Assembly: GCF_000735135.1 (NCBI RefSeq)
Contig: NZ_JPLZ01000006.1
Location: forward strand, 1,736,001-1,800,000
Direction: 5' to 3'
Origin: Chryseobacterium sp. FH1
GTDB lineage: Bacteria > Bacteroidota > Bacteroidia > Flavobacteriales > Weeksellaceae
DNA length: 64,000 nt
Each line of letters opens with the position of its first letter. Within the stretch, counting starts at the first letter, position 1. A program made the translations under genes and the position numbers. Below the pieces are notes generated by a model that was given only the letters and a program-made list of their open reading frames with translations, had not been told where the DNA came from and made no database searches. Positions 27,192 through 36,687 of the stretch are shown here, one piece after another.

Positions 27192-27791
27192 TTGAAACCA
27201 TTTCTATTCTTCATGTTTTCATTGTTAATAATTTCCTGCGACGTAAAATCCCAGGAAAATCAATCTATTCAATTTGCAAGTCCTGAAGCAAAAATCTCTC
27301 AGAAAATAGCTGATTTAAAGGCCTTTATTAAAGAATCAAATTACAATTCGGATAAAGCTTTTCTAATTGATTTCTCAATCTCATCTTCAAAATTTAGATT
27401 TTTTGTGGTGGATTTGAAGTCAGGGAAAATTATCCAAAAAGCTTTGGTGGCGCACGGCGACGGTTCGGAAGATGGAAAAGTAAATGGAATTTTAAAGTTC
27501 AGCAACAAAGATGGTTCGCATTGTTCATCTCTAGGAAAATATATTATTGAGGAAAAATACAAAGGAAAATTCGGGATGTCTTACCGGCTGACCGGACTTG
27601 ATGAAACCAACAGCAATGCGAGGAGTAGAGCCATTGTTTTGCACAGATTGAGTTGTGTTCCTGATGTAGAGCAGAAAGACGAGATTTGTTTAAGTTTCGG
27701 TTGCCCGATGGTTTCTGATAATTTCTTTAAAATTTTGGAGCAACATATTGATAAATCTGATAAAAAATTGATAATTTACGCCTACAATTAA
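27192..27791 (+). CDS. Murein L,D-transpeptidase-like lipoprotein
   Basis: Predicted peptidoglycan cross-linking or related enzyme of 199 residues (YkuD_2-type catalytic domain). The TTG at 27192 is preferred because it gives a proper lipoprotein signal (KPFLFFMFSLLIISC); the later ATG at 27213 would leave only eight residues before the Cys. The catalytic block is near the C-terminus: IVLHRLSCVPDVEQ, then LSFGCPMVSDNFF, with the Cys of the SxGC signature. It acts in the periplasm. The gene precedes radC by 24 bp. Confidence 0.8.
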   Translation: MKPFLFFMFSLLIISCDVKSQENQSIQFASPEAKISQKIADLKAFIKESNYNSDKAFLIDFSISSSKFRFFVVDLKSGKIIQKALVAHGDGSEDGKVNGILKFSNKDGSHCSSLGKYIIEEKYKGKFGMSYRLTGLDETNSNARSRAIVLHRLSCVPDVEQKDEICLSFGCPMVSDNFFKILEQHIDKSDKKLIIYAYN

Positions 27792-27815
27792 TTTTCAAAC
27801 TCAGAACCCAAAACC

Positions 27816-28493
27816 TTGAACCTAAAATCCCTTGCGGAAGACGACCGCCCAAGAGAAAAATTCCTGTTAAAAGGAAAGTCTGCAGTTTCGGATTCGGAGC
27901 TGTTGGCCATCATTATGGGAAGTGGAAATCGGGATGAATCTGCAGTGGAATTGGCAAGAAGGATTTTAAATTCCGTAGAAAACAATTGGCATCGGCTCAG
28001 TCAATTATCAATCAAGGACTTGACAAAGTTCAAAGGTGTAGGCGAGGCGAAAGCCATTTCTATTGCCACAGCTTTGGAAATCGGGAATCGTAAATCTCAG
28101 CAGGAAGTTTTGGAAAGACAGCAAATCAGCAGTAGCAAAGATGCCTTCGAGATTTTACAACCCCATCTGTCGGACTTGCAGACGGAAGAATTTTGGGCGA
28201 TTTTCCTTAATCATCAAAACAAAATCTTGTACAAAACGTGCCTTTTCCGAGGCGGAATTGCGAGTTCTGTTGCAGATGTGCGCGTGGTTTTCAAAACGGC
28301 TTTGGAACATTTTTCCACACAAATTATCGTGGCTCACAACCATCCGGCTGGCAGTTTGAAACCGAGCAAAGAAGATATCAACATCACGCAAAAAATAAAA
28401 GACGCTGGAAAATTATTGGACATCGATTTGCTGGACCATTTGATTCTGACGCAGAATAATTATTATAGTTTTAAAGACGAAGGGATTTTATAA
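27816..28493 (+). CDS. radC: RadC-family JAB/MPN domain protein
   Basis: 225-residue protein of the RadC family, with a helix-hairpin-helix at about 60-80 (LTKFKGVGEAKAISIATALE) and a C-terminal MPN domain with the JAMM zinc motif AHNHPAGSLKPSKED. The start is a TTG, chosen because the conserved RadC beginning (LAEDDRPREKFL) follows directly and no ATG fits. The historic DNA-repair role is doubtful and the biochemical role is unsettled. Its stop overlaps the next ATG (TAATG), which suggests coupling. Confidence 0.92.
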   Translation: MNLKSLAEDDRPREKFLLKGKSAVSDSELLAIIMGSGNRDESAVELARRILNSVENNWHRLSQLSIKDLTKFKGVGEAKAISIATALEIGNRKSQQEVLERQQISSSKDAFEILQPHLSDLQTEEFWAIFLNHQNKILYKTCLFRGGIASSVADVRVVFKTALEHFSTQIIVAHNHPAGSLKPSKEDINITQKIKDAGKLLDIDLLDHLILTQNNYYSFKDEGIL

Positions 28494-29374
28494 TGATAGA
28501 AAGAGTTAAGTATCAAGATATTGATTTTCAAAAATATAACACTTGCATAGAAAATTCGGCTCAGAAAAATTTCTACTGTGAAAAAGAAACACTCGATTTT
28601 TTGAGTAAAAACTGGGAACTTTTGGTTTTTGGTGATTACGAAGCTGTGATGCCGATTCCGTTTGTGAAAAAGACTTTTTTCAAAGTAGTTTTGATGCCTT
28701 TGTTCTGTCAGCAATTGGGGATTTTCGGGAAGTCTGATAAAATAATCAATGAAAAATTCCTAAAGTTTTTAAAGACGAGTTATAATGTCATCAATTATAG
28801 TTTCAATTTCCACAATGACTTTGAAACCAAACTCGTTACAAAGAAAAATTTCTTTGTCCCAGTTCAGGAATACGCTTTTCTAAGACGCAAAAAATATTTT
28901 AAAGGGAGAAAATCAACTGTGAAAACCGCGCAATATCTTGAGTTCAGAGAAGTATTCGCGCAGAAAGATATTTTGGAATTTATTAAAAACAATTTCAAAG
29001 GATTGGAAAAGGAGAGTGATATGGATTTTTTCATTCAATATCTTCTGTTTCTAGACGCGAAAAAGCAACTGAAAATGTTTGGAAGTTATTATGAAGAAAA
29101 TTTAACAAACGTTGCCGTGTTAATTGATAATGAAAACTATTTCTCGCTTCTCGGACTTTTGAATAACGAAGAACTGAAAAATCACAATGGCGCATCTTTC
29201 TTGATAGACAGGATTTTAGATTTGAATATCGAAACCAAAGCCTTCAACTTTATGGGCGGAAGCATCCGCGGCATCGAGGTTTTTTTCAAAAGTTTTGGCT
29301 CCGATTTGCAGGAATATCATGTGATTCAAAATTCAAAAAAAGATTTGATCAAAAATTGGCTAAAATTTTCTTAA
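28493..29374 (+). CDS. GNAT/FemAB-like acyltransferase-fold protein of unknown function
   Basis: 293 residues with no catalytic motif that I recognise with certainty. The arrangement suggests a tandem GNAT-type fold. The N-terminal half has WELLVFGDYEAVMPIPFVKK. The C-terminal half has ENLTNVAVLIDNENYFSLLG, then the closing FMGGSIRGIEVFFKSFGS, a pattern seen in FemAB/GNAT-like hypothetical proteins of Bacteroidota. It is translationally coupled to radC by a one-base overlap. The substrate is unknown. Confidence 0.65.
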   Translation: MIERVKYQDIDFQKYNTCIENSAQKNFYCEKETLDFLSKNWELLVFGDYEAVMPIPFVKKTFFKVVLMPLFCQQLGIFGKSDKIINEKFLKFLKTSYNVINYSFNFHNDFETKLVTKKNFFVPVQEYAFLRRKKYFKGRKSTVKTAQYLEFREVFAQKDILEFIKNNFKGLEKESDMDFFIQYLLFLDAKKQLKMFGSYYEENLTNVAVLIDNENYFSLLGLLNNEELKNHNGASFLIDRILDLNIETKAFNFMGGSIRGIEVFFKSFGSDLQEYHVIQNSKKDLIKNWLKFS

Positions 29375-29395
29375 TTTTGCAGTCCGATTTCAAAT

Positions 29396-29905
29396 ATGTT
29401 TGATTCAGATTATTTCCCTTACGCTGTAGCCGTTATCATCGCATTGCCCTTTTTGGTTTTTGCGAAACAGTTCGTGAACAGCTTTGTCAGGCTAAAAAAA
29501 CAGGAAATTAATTTCTTGGCAACCAAAACCAATAGCGAGATCAAACTTCAGGCTTTGGAAAGAATGACTTTGTTTTTGGAACGTTTAAAACCATCAAATC
29601 TCGTGATGAAATTCGATAAAAACCTCCAGCCCCACGAGTTTGTTTTCCTTACAGAGAAGAACATCATCGAAGAATTCGAGTACAATGCTTCCCAGCAATT
29701 GTATATCTCGAAATCATCTTGGCAAGACATTATCACAAGCAAAAACAACATTCTGCAAAGCCTTCGCAAAACCTACGAAGAAATGAATGAGAACTCAAAA
29801 CTGGAAGATTTCAAAACCGTTTTCCTGATGAGCTATCTTAACTCGGAAGACTATATTTCCGACACCATCGAGAATCTGAGACAAGAACTAAACAAAATAA
29901 TATAA
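29396..29905 (+). CDS. Bacteroidota membrane-anchored protein of unknown function
   Basis: 169 residues with one N-terminal membrane helix (about 8-27, YAVAVIIALPFLVFAKQFV) and a cytoplasmic helical domain. No enzyme motif is visible. A possible -7 element TAATTTTG lies at 29372-29379, inside the end of the preceding gene. It sits directly before the pyrophosphatase gene. It resembles conserved hypothetical proteins of flavobacteria. Confidence 0.65.
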   Translation: MFDSDYFPYAVAVIIALPFLVFAKQFVNSFVRLKKQEINFLATKTNSEIKLQALERMTLFLERLKPSNLVMKFDKNLQPHEFVFLTEKNIIEEFEYNASQQLYISKSSWQDIITSKNNILQSLRKTYEEMNENSKLEDFKTVFLMSYLNSEDYISDTIENLRQELNKII

Positions 29906-29920
29906 ATACTAAGATAATAA

Positions 29921-30541
29921 ATGATTCCAAATTTTAAAGCCCATCCGTGGCACGGGATTTCAGCTGGAGACAATGCTCCAGAAGTTGTGACAGTTTTTGT
30001 AGAGATCGTTCCTACAGATACTATTAAGTATGAAATTGACAAAGAAAGTGGTTATTTGAAAGTAGATCGCCCGCAAAAATTTTCCAACATCATCCCAGCA
30101 ATGTACGGTTTTGTTCCAAGAACATATTGCGAAGAAGAAGTGAAAAATCTTGCTGTAGCGACCGGTGCTACAGACGTTACAGAAGGCGATCACGATCCTT
30201 TGGATATTTGTGTTCTTAGCTCGCACAATTTCACTTCAGGAAACATTATTTTGCAAGCAATTCCAATCGGAGGTTTCCAAATGATAGACAAAGGTGAGGC
30301 AGATGACAAGATCATCGCTGTATTGGTGGAAGACCAGGTTTATGGCCACATCAGAGACATTTCTGAGCTACCATCTGCAGAGGTCAACCGTCTTTTGCAT
30401 TACTTCTTGAGCTATAAAAACTTACCAACAGAGCCTGCAAAAGTAAAAATCGATTTGATCTACGGCGCAGACCAAGCGAAAAAAGTAATCGTAGCGTCAC
30501 AAAAGGATTACACAGACAATTTCGTCGACAAATTGAAGTAA
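29921..30541 (+). CDS. ppa: Inorganic pyrophosphatase (family I)
   Basis: Hydrolyses pyrophosphate in the cytoplasm, pulling biosynthetic reactions forward. The 206-residue product has the family I active-site core EGDHDPLDICV (canonical D-x-D-P-x-D) and the upstream segment IPAMYGFVPRTYC. The second metal region DKGEADDKIIAVL is present. It is slightly longer than the E. coli enzyme, as is usual in Bacteroidota. The gene ends in a strong terminator. Confidence 0.95.
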   Translation: MIPNFKAHPWHGISAGDNAPEVVTVFVEIVPTDTIKYEIDKESGYLKVDRPQKFSNIIPAMYGFVPRTYCEEEVKNLAVATGATDVTEGDHDPLDICVLSSHNFTSGNIILQAIPIGGFQMIDKGEADDKIIAVLVEDQVYGHIRDISELPSAEVNRLLHYFLSYKNLPTEPAKVKIDLIYGADQAKKVIVASQKDYTDNFVDKLK

Positions 30542-30552
30542 AATAAAAGCCT

Positions 30553-30583
30553 AATGCCATCTTGAAAAAGATGGCATTTTTAA
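30553..30583 (+). terminator. Terminator of the pyrophosphatase gene
   Basis: Perfect 11-bp hairpin (AATGCCATCTT, loop GAAA, AAGATGGCATT) followed by TTTTAATT. Confidence 0.85.
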
Positions 30584-30592
30584 TTAAATGAC

Positions 30593-31345
30593 CTACCAGC
30601 TAACCAAGCCGTTTTCTAAAGCTTTGGTATAAATTTCTTCGTCAAAAGAATACAGATCAGGAGCTTTATGGGCGCCTCCTTTTCTTTGTTCATCCAATTT
30701 TTTGAGGATTCCCATATTCTTTATTTTTCTGTAAAAATTTCCTCTGTTCAGTTCCTTGCCAAGAATGGCTTCATATAATTTTTGAAGTTCGGATAAGGTG
30801 AATTTGTCCGGTAAAAGATTAAAACCAATCGGTTTGATCGAAATTTTTTCTCTTAATGTCAACAATGCTTTCTCTACAATTTCTTTGTGATCCATTGCCA
30901 TTTCAATGTCAGGAAGTTGGCCTACGTTGATCCATTCACAACTCTCGCTGTATTCGTCTTTTGTAAGATCAATGATTGAAGGATTGTATAAAGCGTAATA
31001 ACCAATGGTGATGAATCTTTGCTTGTGAAATAAGGTCTCATCGAAATCTTCAAAATAAGCTTCACTTCTGTTAGTTTTACCGAATACTGCAAATTCTTCA
31101 AGATAAGAAACAGCATTTACACCAGCTCTTTCTCTCAGAATTCTAAGAACTGCATCATCCAGATCCTCATCTCGTTTCACATATCCGCCAGGCAGAAACC
31201 ATTGGTGTCTGTAATTCATCTTTAAGAGCAATACTTTCAGTTCATTTTGATCAAATCCAAAGATGACAGGATCTGCCGATAAATTGGGTAAGAAAATCTC
31301 TTTTGCTTCATTCGATCTTTGTAAAATTAATTCTTTCGAGTCCAT
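30593..31345 (-). CDS. NrtR/AraR-type Nudix-domain transcriptional regulator
   Basis: Regulator with a Nudix-fold ligand domain (about 20-150) and a C-terminal winged helix (about 155-230, FTLSELQKLYEAILGKELNR, then KNMGILKKL). The Nudix box is degenerate: GGYVKRDEDLDDAVLRILRE, where canonical RExxEE reads RILRER. This fits a sensor rather than a hydrolase. In Bacteroides a member of this group (AraR) controls pentose use. Here the divergent neighbours are sugar-utilisation genes. The start is set at the ATG at 31345 (MDSKELIL); an upstream ATG at 31366 adds seven non-conserved residues. Confidence 0.85.
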   Translation of the reverse strand: MDSKELILQRSNEAKEIFLPNLSADPVIFGFDQNELKVLLLKMNYRHQWFLPGGYVKRDEDLDDAVLRILRERAGVNAVSYLEEFAVFGKTNRSEAYFEDFDETLFHKQRFITIGYYALYNPSIIDLTKDEYSESCEWINVGQLPDIEMAMDHKEIVEKALLTLREKISIKPIGFNLLPDKFTLSELQKLYEAILGKELNRGNFYRKIKNMGILKKLDEQRKGGAHKAPDLYSFDEEIYTKALENGLVSW

Positions 31346-31449
31346 TATGTGAGTTTCTAAAGTCAATGTTACAAAAAAATTAAATAAAAAATTCCCGTCT
31401 TAACGAATTTTAATATTTCAGCACTCATTTTGGAGAATATTTAAGCATC

Positions 31450-31486
31450 ATATTTTCATTGATTCTCTAAGAATCAATGAAAATAT
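31450..31486. promoter_or_regulatory. 37-bp perfect palindrome, candidate operator
   Basis: Arms of 17 bp (ATATTTTCATTGATTCT and its exact complement) around the spacer CTA. It lies 105 bp upstream of the Nudix-type regulator ATG, inside the gap shared with the divergent beta-glucoside locus. There is no T-run after either arm that would favour a terminator. The position fits a regulator binding site. Confidence 0.55.
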
Positions 31487-31591
31487 TTATTAAATTAAAA
31501 TTTAAATACCTGAATTATAGCTATTTAAATTCAATGTTAATTTTTATTAATATTTATTTGTTCAGTTAAAATAAAGAATGTACTATTGTAA

Positions 31592-31608
31592 TGCTTCTTA
31601 GTGAAGCA
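31592..31608 (+). other. Leader hairpin upstream of the barrel gene
   Basis: TGCTTC-N5-GAAGCA hairpin in the long gap before the outer-membrane protein gene. The rest of the 440-bp gap (31346-31785) is A+T-rich and holds no convincing gene. Confidence 0.3.
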
Positions 31609-31785
31609 ATGTGTTTTTGTTTCATCGGACTAATTAATCCATTATAATTTTAATTCAAAACAACAAGAGAATTCGCAAATAACACTACAAAATTATCTGC
31701 CTCAAGAAATTCAAAGTTGTCTAAGGTCTGTATCGAAATTGTCTTAAAGAACGAAAAGAATTATTAGAAATATATATAAATTGAA

Positions 31786-34050
31786 ATGAGAAAATCGTTA
31801 ATTAAAATTTCAGCTTTAGGACTAATGCTTTCCTTTGCTTCGGTTTTTGGACAAGAAAAAACTGATACGCTGGCTGTTAAAAATGCGCTGAAAGCTACCA
31901 AGATAGATGATGGCGTAAAGACTGTTGCCACATCTTCCAAAGAAGATAACAATAGAAACGTAATGTTGAACGCCGCCAACAATACAAGTCCACGAGACGT
32001 AAACATTGGTTTGCCATCAACAGTTGGTGGAATTACCATTCTTGAAAATGATCTTCCTGTAGTTTACTTTTTCTGGCCAGAGCTTCCAAACAAAACCTGG
32101 AGACAAAGTGTAGGTTTAGAAAAAACTGGGCTTTTGAAAATGGATCAATTGGCAAACACGATGGGTGATCTTGGTTTTGCAGTCAATTCCTATTCTCAGA
32201 TTGGAACCAAAGATTTAAAAGTGAAAGGAAAATTCACGACCAGTACATTTGGTTGGTTACAAGGTGATGTAAACGTTTCCGGTCCTATTTCTAAAAATGG
32301 TTGGACCTACACAGCTGGAGCTTTTATGAATTATGATCCAAGCACTTTCAAGTTGGGTTTTGCAAGAAATGTGGATGAAACGAAGATTTTCAGAGCTGGC
32401 GTAACCAAATATTTTAATGATGATAAAGGTAAAATCTCAATTCTTTACAAATATTCAGATTCTTATAATGTAGGAAACTATGCGGTTTTTCAGTACGGGG
32501 AGAACGGAAAAGTAACTGAACTGGATAATTTTAAAATCGGTAGAGATTCTTATGTTGTGAATGATGGAATGATCAAGATGAAAGATATTTTATCAGGTCA
32601 AAGTTATTGGGCGTCGATGAGTGGAAATGATAACAGATCAAGTGCTCATAACATCGATATTTTTGGTAACTATCTTTTTAATAACGGGTGGAATTTCAAA
32701 TTCTCTACAAGAGCGCACTTCTCGAAAGCGAAAATGTCAACCATTATCCCTTTGAGTATTTTCAATGCTGATGCATCTGCGGGTTACACTTTGGCTTCAA
32801 ATGGTCAGGCTTACAGTGGCGCAGTTGGAACTCAGTTGGCAATGCACACACCAGAAACGCCGATCACAAATATTGCAGGCCGTTTTACTTTGGGCAAACA
32901 ATTGGGAAATCACAATGTTACATTTGGTGTTTTAGAGCAATATTATAATGTGGACAAATTCACATCCAACAGATCATTTTTCTTCCAGACAGTTGGTGCT
33001 CAACCACAAAGATTGATTGGGCCAACCACAGATTCTGACGGATTTTATAATTACAATGCTGGTGGAGAATTCCATAGTGGAACCGAAAATAAAATCTCCG
33101 TTTACGGAACAGACGAATGGAGAATTTCAGATGATTTTAACTTGAGCTACGGTTTGCATTTGAAAAATCACAGCATAGACGGCGAGTTTTCTTTGACACC
33201 AAGAACTGTTGGTTTCAATTTTACAGACCCAAGTCAGTTTGATCAGATCAATAAAAGCTTTTTCCAGATTGCAGGAAGTTTGAACGCAACTTACAACATC
33301 AGCAAAAATTTTGGAGTGATCGCCAACTTCCTCTATACTGAGGAAAATAGAAGATTGGAAAGTTATTCCCAAGCTTTCGATCCCAATACAAACAAAATCA
33401 AAAGTCCTCTTGGAGCGTTGGGTGTTTTCTGGAATACAGATTATATCCAATTGATTTCTCAGGCAACTTATCTTAAAAAGAACAATAATCTTAACAGATA
33501 CAACTTGGTAAATCCTGCAAATACTTCTCAGGCGCAGAATACAACAGTGTATTACGATATCCAGACTTTGGGATGGACAACTGACTTTGTTGTAAAACCT
33601 TTCAAAGGATTCAACCTTCATTATTTGATCACTTTCCAAAATCCGGTTTACAAGAAATTCAATTTTGATGCATTCGGAACGGCTTACGATTATAATGACA
33701 ATAATGTATTGGGCGTTGCAAAAACTTTGATGGAGATCGACCCGAGTTATTCAATTGATAAATGGAGATTCTGGGCAAGTTTCAGATATTTTTCCAAACA
33801 ATATGCGAATCTTACCAACGCCTTATATTTCGCTCCAAGATGGGAAACTTTCGGTGGGGTAAGCTATACGGTGAACAAAAACATCAACCTTGGCGCAACT
33901 GTTATCAACTTCCTGAATCAAAGAGGAGCGAGCGGAACCATCAATGGTGCTGAATTGATTACCGATGCGAGTCCATATTACGGAAGACTGCTGACTGGAA
34001 CTTATATTATGCCATTGACAGGTCAGTTTTCTGTGAGCTTTAATTTCTAA
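31786..34050 (+). CDS. TonB-dependent receptor-like outer membrane beta-barrel protein
   Basis: Predicted outer-membrane sugar transporter of 754 residues. It has a signal peptide (about 1-22, ending ASVFGQ), then a region related to the end of a plug domain (about 65-180, including VNIGLPSTVGGITILENDLP), then many amphipathic strands, ending in FSVSFNF with the C-terminal aromatic typical of barrel proteins. The usual carboxypeptidase-like domain and a TonB box are not evident, so the N-terminal part is shortened. No SusD partner follows. The next gene is a GH3 10 bp downstream, so it probably takes up a beta-glucoside or its products. Confidence 0.75.
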   Translation: MRKSLIKISALGLMLSFASVFGQEKTDTLAVKNALKATKIDDGVKTVATSSKEDNNRNVMLNAANNTSPRDVNIGLPSTVGGITILENDLPVVYFFWPELPNKTWRQSVGLEKTGLLKMDQLANTMGDLGFAVNSYSQIGTKDLKVKGKFTTSTFGWLQGDVNVSGPISKNGWTYTAGAFMNYDPSTFKLGFARNVDETKIFRAGVTKYFNDDKGKISILYKYSDSYNVGNYAVFQYGENGKVTELDNFKIGRDSYVVNDGMIKMKDILSGQSYWASMSGNDNRSSAHNIDIFGNYLFNNGWNFKFSTRAHFSKAKMSTIIPLSIFNADASAGYTLASNGQAYSGAVGTQLAMHTPETPITNIAGRFTLGKQLGNHNVTFGVLEQYYNVDKFTSNRSFFFQTVGAQPQRLIGPTTDSDGFYNYNAGGEFHSGTENKISVYGTDEWRISDDFNLSYGLHLKNHSIDGEFSLTPRTVGFNFTDPSQFDQINKSFFQIAGSLNATYNISKNFGVIANFLYTEENRRLESYSQAFDPNTNKIKSPLGALGVFWNTDYIQLISQATYLKKNNNLNRYNLVNPANTSQAQNTTVYYDIQTLGWTTDFVVKPFKGFNLHYLITFQNPVYKKFNFDAFGTAYDYNDNNVLGVAKTLMEIDPSYSIDKWRFWASFRYFSKQYANLTNALYFAPRWETFGGVSYTVNKNINLGATVINFLNQRGASGTINGAELITDASPYYGRLLTGTYIMPLTGQFSVSFNF

Positions 34051-34060
34051 ACCTTAAACA

Positions 34061-36355
34061 ATGAAAAAATCAGTATTCAACATCGCCGCTTTATTTTTGG
34101 GCGTCACTGCTTTTTCTCAAAATATCCAAACCGTGACCAATTCCAAAGGTCCGGTTTTGGGGTATTCTGCAGATTCTGGCGTTAAAATCCTTACGGTTGG
34201 AGGAAATAAATTCAAAGATTTAAACCGAAACGGAAAACTTGATAAATATGAAGACTGGAGACTTCCGGTTGACGAAAGAGCCAAAGATCTAGCTTCAAAA
34301 ATGTCGGTTGAACAGATTGCAGGATTAATGTTGTACAGCGGTCATCAATCTGTTCCGGCTCCTGCAGAAGGTTTCAGAGCAGGCAAATACAACGGAATGT
34401 TCTACAAAGAAAGCGGTGCCAAAGCTTTTGACTTAACAGACCAGCAGAAGAAATTTCTGAAGGAAGACAATCTTCGTCACGTTTTGGTAACGACAGTGGA
34501 ATCTCCGGAAATTGCAGCAAAATGGAGCAATAATATTCAGGCATACATCGAAGGTTTAGGATTGGGAATTCCTGCCAATAACAGTACAGACCCGAGACAT
34601 TCTGCAACCGTAACGGCAGAATTCAATGAAGGAGCAGGCGGACAAATCTCCCTGTGGCCAGATGGTTTGGCAATGGGCGCAACTTTCGACCCGGAATTGG
34701 TGAAGAAATTCGGAAACATCGCCGCGCAGGAATACAGAGCCTTGGGAATTTCAACCGCTTTATCTCCTCAAATCGATTTGGGAACAGAACCTCGCTGGTA
34801 CAGAATTGCTTATGTTTTCTCGGAAAGTCCTGAGTTGACCGCAGATTTGGGAAGAGGTTACATCGACGGATTCCAGACAACTATCGGAAGCAAAAATGGT
34901 TGGGGAATTAAAAGCGTAAACGCAATGGTGAAACACTGGCCGGGCGGCGGACCTGAAGAAGGCGGTCGAGATGGTCACTGGGCGATGGGAAAATACGCAG
35001 TTTATCCTGGAAATAATTTCCATAATCACGTAAAACCTTTTACGGAAGGTGCCTTTAAACTGAATGGCGGAACCAAAGAAGCTTCTGCGGTAATGCCTTA
35101 TTATACAATTAGTTTCAATCAGGATACGAAAAACGGAGAAAACGTTGGAAACGGTTACAGCAAATATCTAATCACCGATTTACTGCGTGGAAAATACAAA
35201 TACGACGGTGTAGTTTGCACCGATTGGCTTATCACTGCAGACGAACCGAAATCTCCGGGAGGATTTGCAGGAAAACCTTGGGGCGCAGAGAAATTATCCA
35301 TCGCCGAGCGTCATTACAAAGTTTTGGAAGCGGGCGTTGACCAGTTTGGAGGAAACAACGACAAAGCGCCTGTTCTAGAAGCCTATCAAATGGGTGTAAA
35401 AGAACACGGCGAAAAAGCCTACCGTGCAAAATTTGAGCAGTCTGCCGTTCGTCTGTTGAGAAATTTCTTCAGAACCGGATTGTTCGAAAACCCTTATGTA
35501 AACACAGACGAAACCAAGAAAATCGTTGGAAATCCTGAATTTATGAAAGCGGGTTACGAAGCTCAGGTAAAATCCATCGTGATGCTGAAAAACAAAGCCA
35601 ATATTCTTCCAATCAAAGAAAGAAAAACGGCTTACATTCCGAAGCGATATTCTCCGGCAACGTTCAACTGGTGGGGAATTTACACGGGACCATCTTTGGA
35701 ATATCCTGTGGATATCGAAAAAGTGAAGCAGCATTTTAATGTGACCGATGACCCTGCGAAAGCTGATTTTGCCTTGGTTTTCGTGAAAAGTCCGCACAGT
35801 GAAGAAGGCGGTTACAGCGATGTTGATGCCAAAGAAGGCGGAAACGGTTATGTCCCGATTTCTCTTCAATACCAAACGTACACAGCAACCGAAGCCCGTG
35901 AAAAAAGTATCGCAGCAGGAGACCCTGTTGTTGCACCGAATGTACACGACAGAACCTTCAAAAACAAAACTTCTACAGCGACCAACTTTACCGATTTGTT
36001 AGCTATAGAAAACGCGTACAAAGCAATGAACGGAAAACCGGTTATCGTTTCTATCACAGCTTCCAAGCCGATGATTTTTAATGAATTCGAAAAACACGCA
36101 GACGCAATTCTGATGAATTTCAACGTGTCAAATCAGGCAGTTGTGGATATTGTGACCGGAAAATACGAACCTTCAGGATTGCTTCCACTTCAGATGCCTG
36201 CGAATATGGCGACAGTTGAAAAGCAGAAAGAAGATGTTCCTTACGATATGGAAACGCACAAAGATTCCGAAGGTCACAACTACGATTTCGGGTACGGAAT
36301 GAACTGGTCTGGTGTGATTAAAGATGCCAGAACTCAAAAATATTATAAGCAATAG
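34061..36355 (+). CDS. Glycoside hydrolase family 3 protein
   Basis: Exported beta-glycosidase of 764 residues with a signal peptide (about 1-19, GVTAFSQ). An EF-hand-like calcium loop follows (FKDLNRNGKLDKYEDWR, about 52-68), then the GH3 barrel with the substrate-binding KHWPGGGPEEGGRDGHW and the nucleophile segment GVVCTDWLITADEP, then the alpha/beta sandwich domain. The motif set is closer to ExoP-like GH3 enzymes than to BglX. It is first in a series of hydrolase genes and is likely to release glucose from beta-glucans or beta-glucosides. Confidence 0.9.
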   Translation: MKKSVFNIAALFLGVTAFSQNIQTVTNSKGPVLGYSADSGVKILTVGGNKFKDLNRNGKLDKYEDWRLPVDERAKDLASKMSVEQIAGLMLYSGHQSVPAPAEGFRAGKYNGMFYKESGAKAFDLTDQQKKFLKEDNLRHVLVTTVESPEIAAKWSNNIQAYIEGLGLGIPANNSTDPRHSATVTAEFNEGAGGQISLWPDGLAMGATFDPELVKKFGNIAAQEYRALGISTALSPQIDLGTEPRWYRIAYVFSESPELTADLGRGYIDGFQTTIGSKNGWGIKSVNAMVKHWPGGGPEEGGRDGHWAMGKYAVYPGNNFHNHVKPFTEGAFKLNGGTKEASAVMPYYTISFNQDTKNGENVGNGYSKYLITDLLRGKYKYDGVVCTDWLITADEPKSPGGFAGKPWGAEKLSIAERHYKVLEAGVDQFGGNNDKAPVLEAYQMGVKEHGEKAYRAKFEQSAVRLLRNFFRTGLFENPYVNTDETKKIVGNPEFMKAGYEAQVKSIVMLKNKANILPIKERKTAYIPKRYSPATFNWWGIYTGPSLEYPVDIEKVKQHFNVTDDPAKADFALVFVKSPHSEEGGYSDVDAKEGGNGYVPISLQYQTYTATEAREKSIAAGDPVVAPNVHDRTFKNKTSTATNFTDLLAIENAYKAMNGKPVIVSITASKPMIFNEFEKHADAILMNFNVSNQAVVDIVTGKYEPSGLLPLQMPANMATVEKQKEDVPYDMETHKDSEGHNYDFGYGMNWSGVIKDARTQKYYKQ

Positions 36356-36429
36356 TTCATCATAAATAGGTTAATTGATGTCTTGAGACCGGGCATTATG
36401 TTCGGTCTCATTTCTTTATTAGAATATTT

Positions 36430-36545
36430 TGGGCAGCTTTATCCGCCTTCCACTCCCAATCTTTTTTGCAGACGACTTCTGTCTAAATAGAACTCGAAGA
36501 CAAAGCAAAAAAGGATTTCCGTTCAAGTCGGGCTGCGTGCAATTC
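36430..36545. repeat. Dispersed flavobacterial repeat A, copy 2
   Basis: Diverged copy of the element at 15832-15932. It shares AATCTTTTTTGCAGACGA, the inner AATAGAACT and GCAAAAAAGGATTTCC in the same order and spacing. It occupies most of the 332-bp gap between the GH3 and esterase genes. The rest (36546-36687) shows no feature beyond A+T-rich DNA. Confidence 0.65.
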
Positions 36546-36687
36546 GATGTCAAAGTCAATGACAAACTAACCTGTTATTTAATTGTTTGTCTTTGCTGAG
36601 TGAAACGCCTTTGCGAACGGAAAATTTCCAGAAAAACATTAAAAAAATCTTAGCGCTCTTTGCGTTAAAAATTAATATCAAATCAAA

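Noticed and set aside
31450-31486. Rho-independent terminator
   Set aside because: The stem is A+T-rich, neither side is followed by a clear T-run, and it lies upstream of both flanking genes rather than after a stop codon.
35375-35947. 190-residue minus-strand frame opposite the first GH3 gene
   Set aside because: Shadow frame. The plus-strand GH3 domain is continuous and conserved through this stretch.
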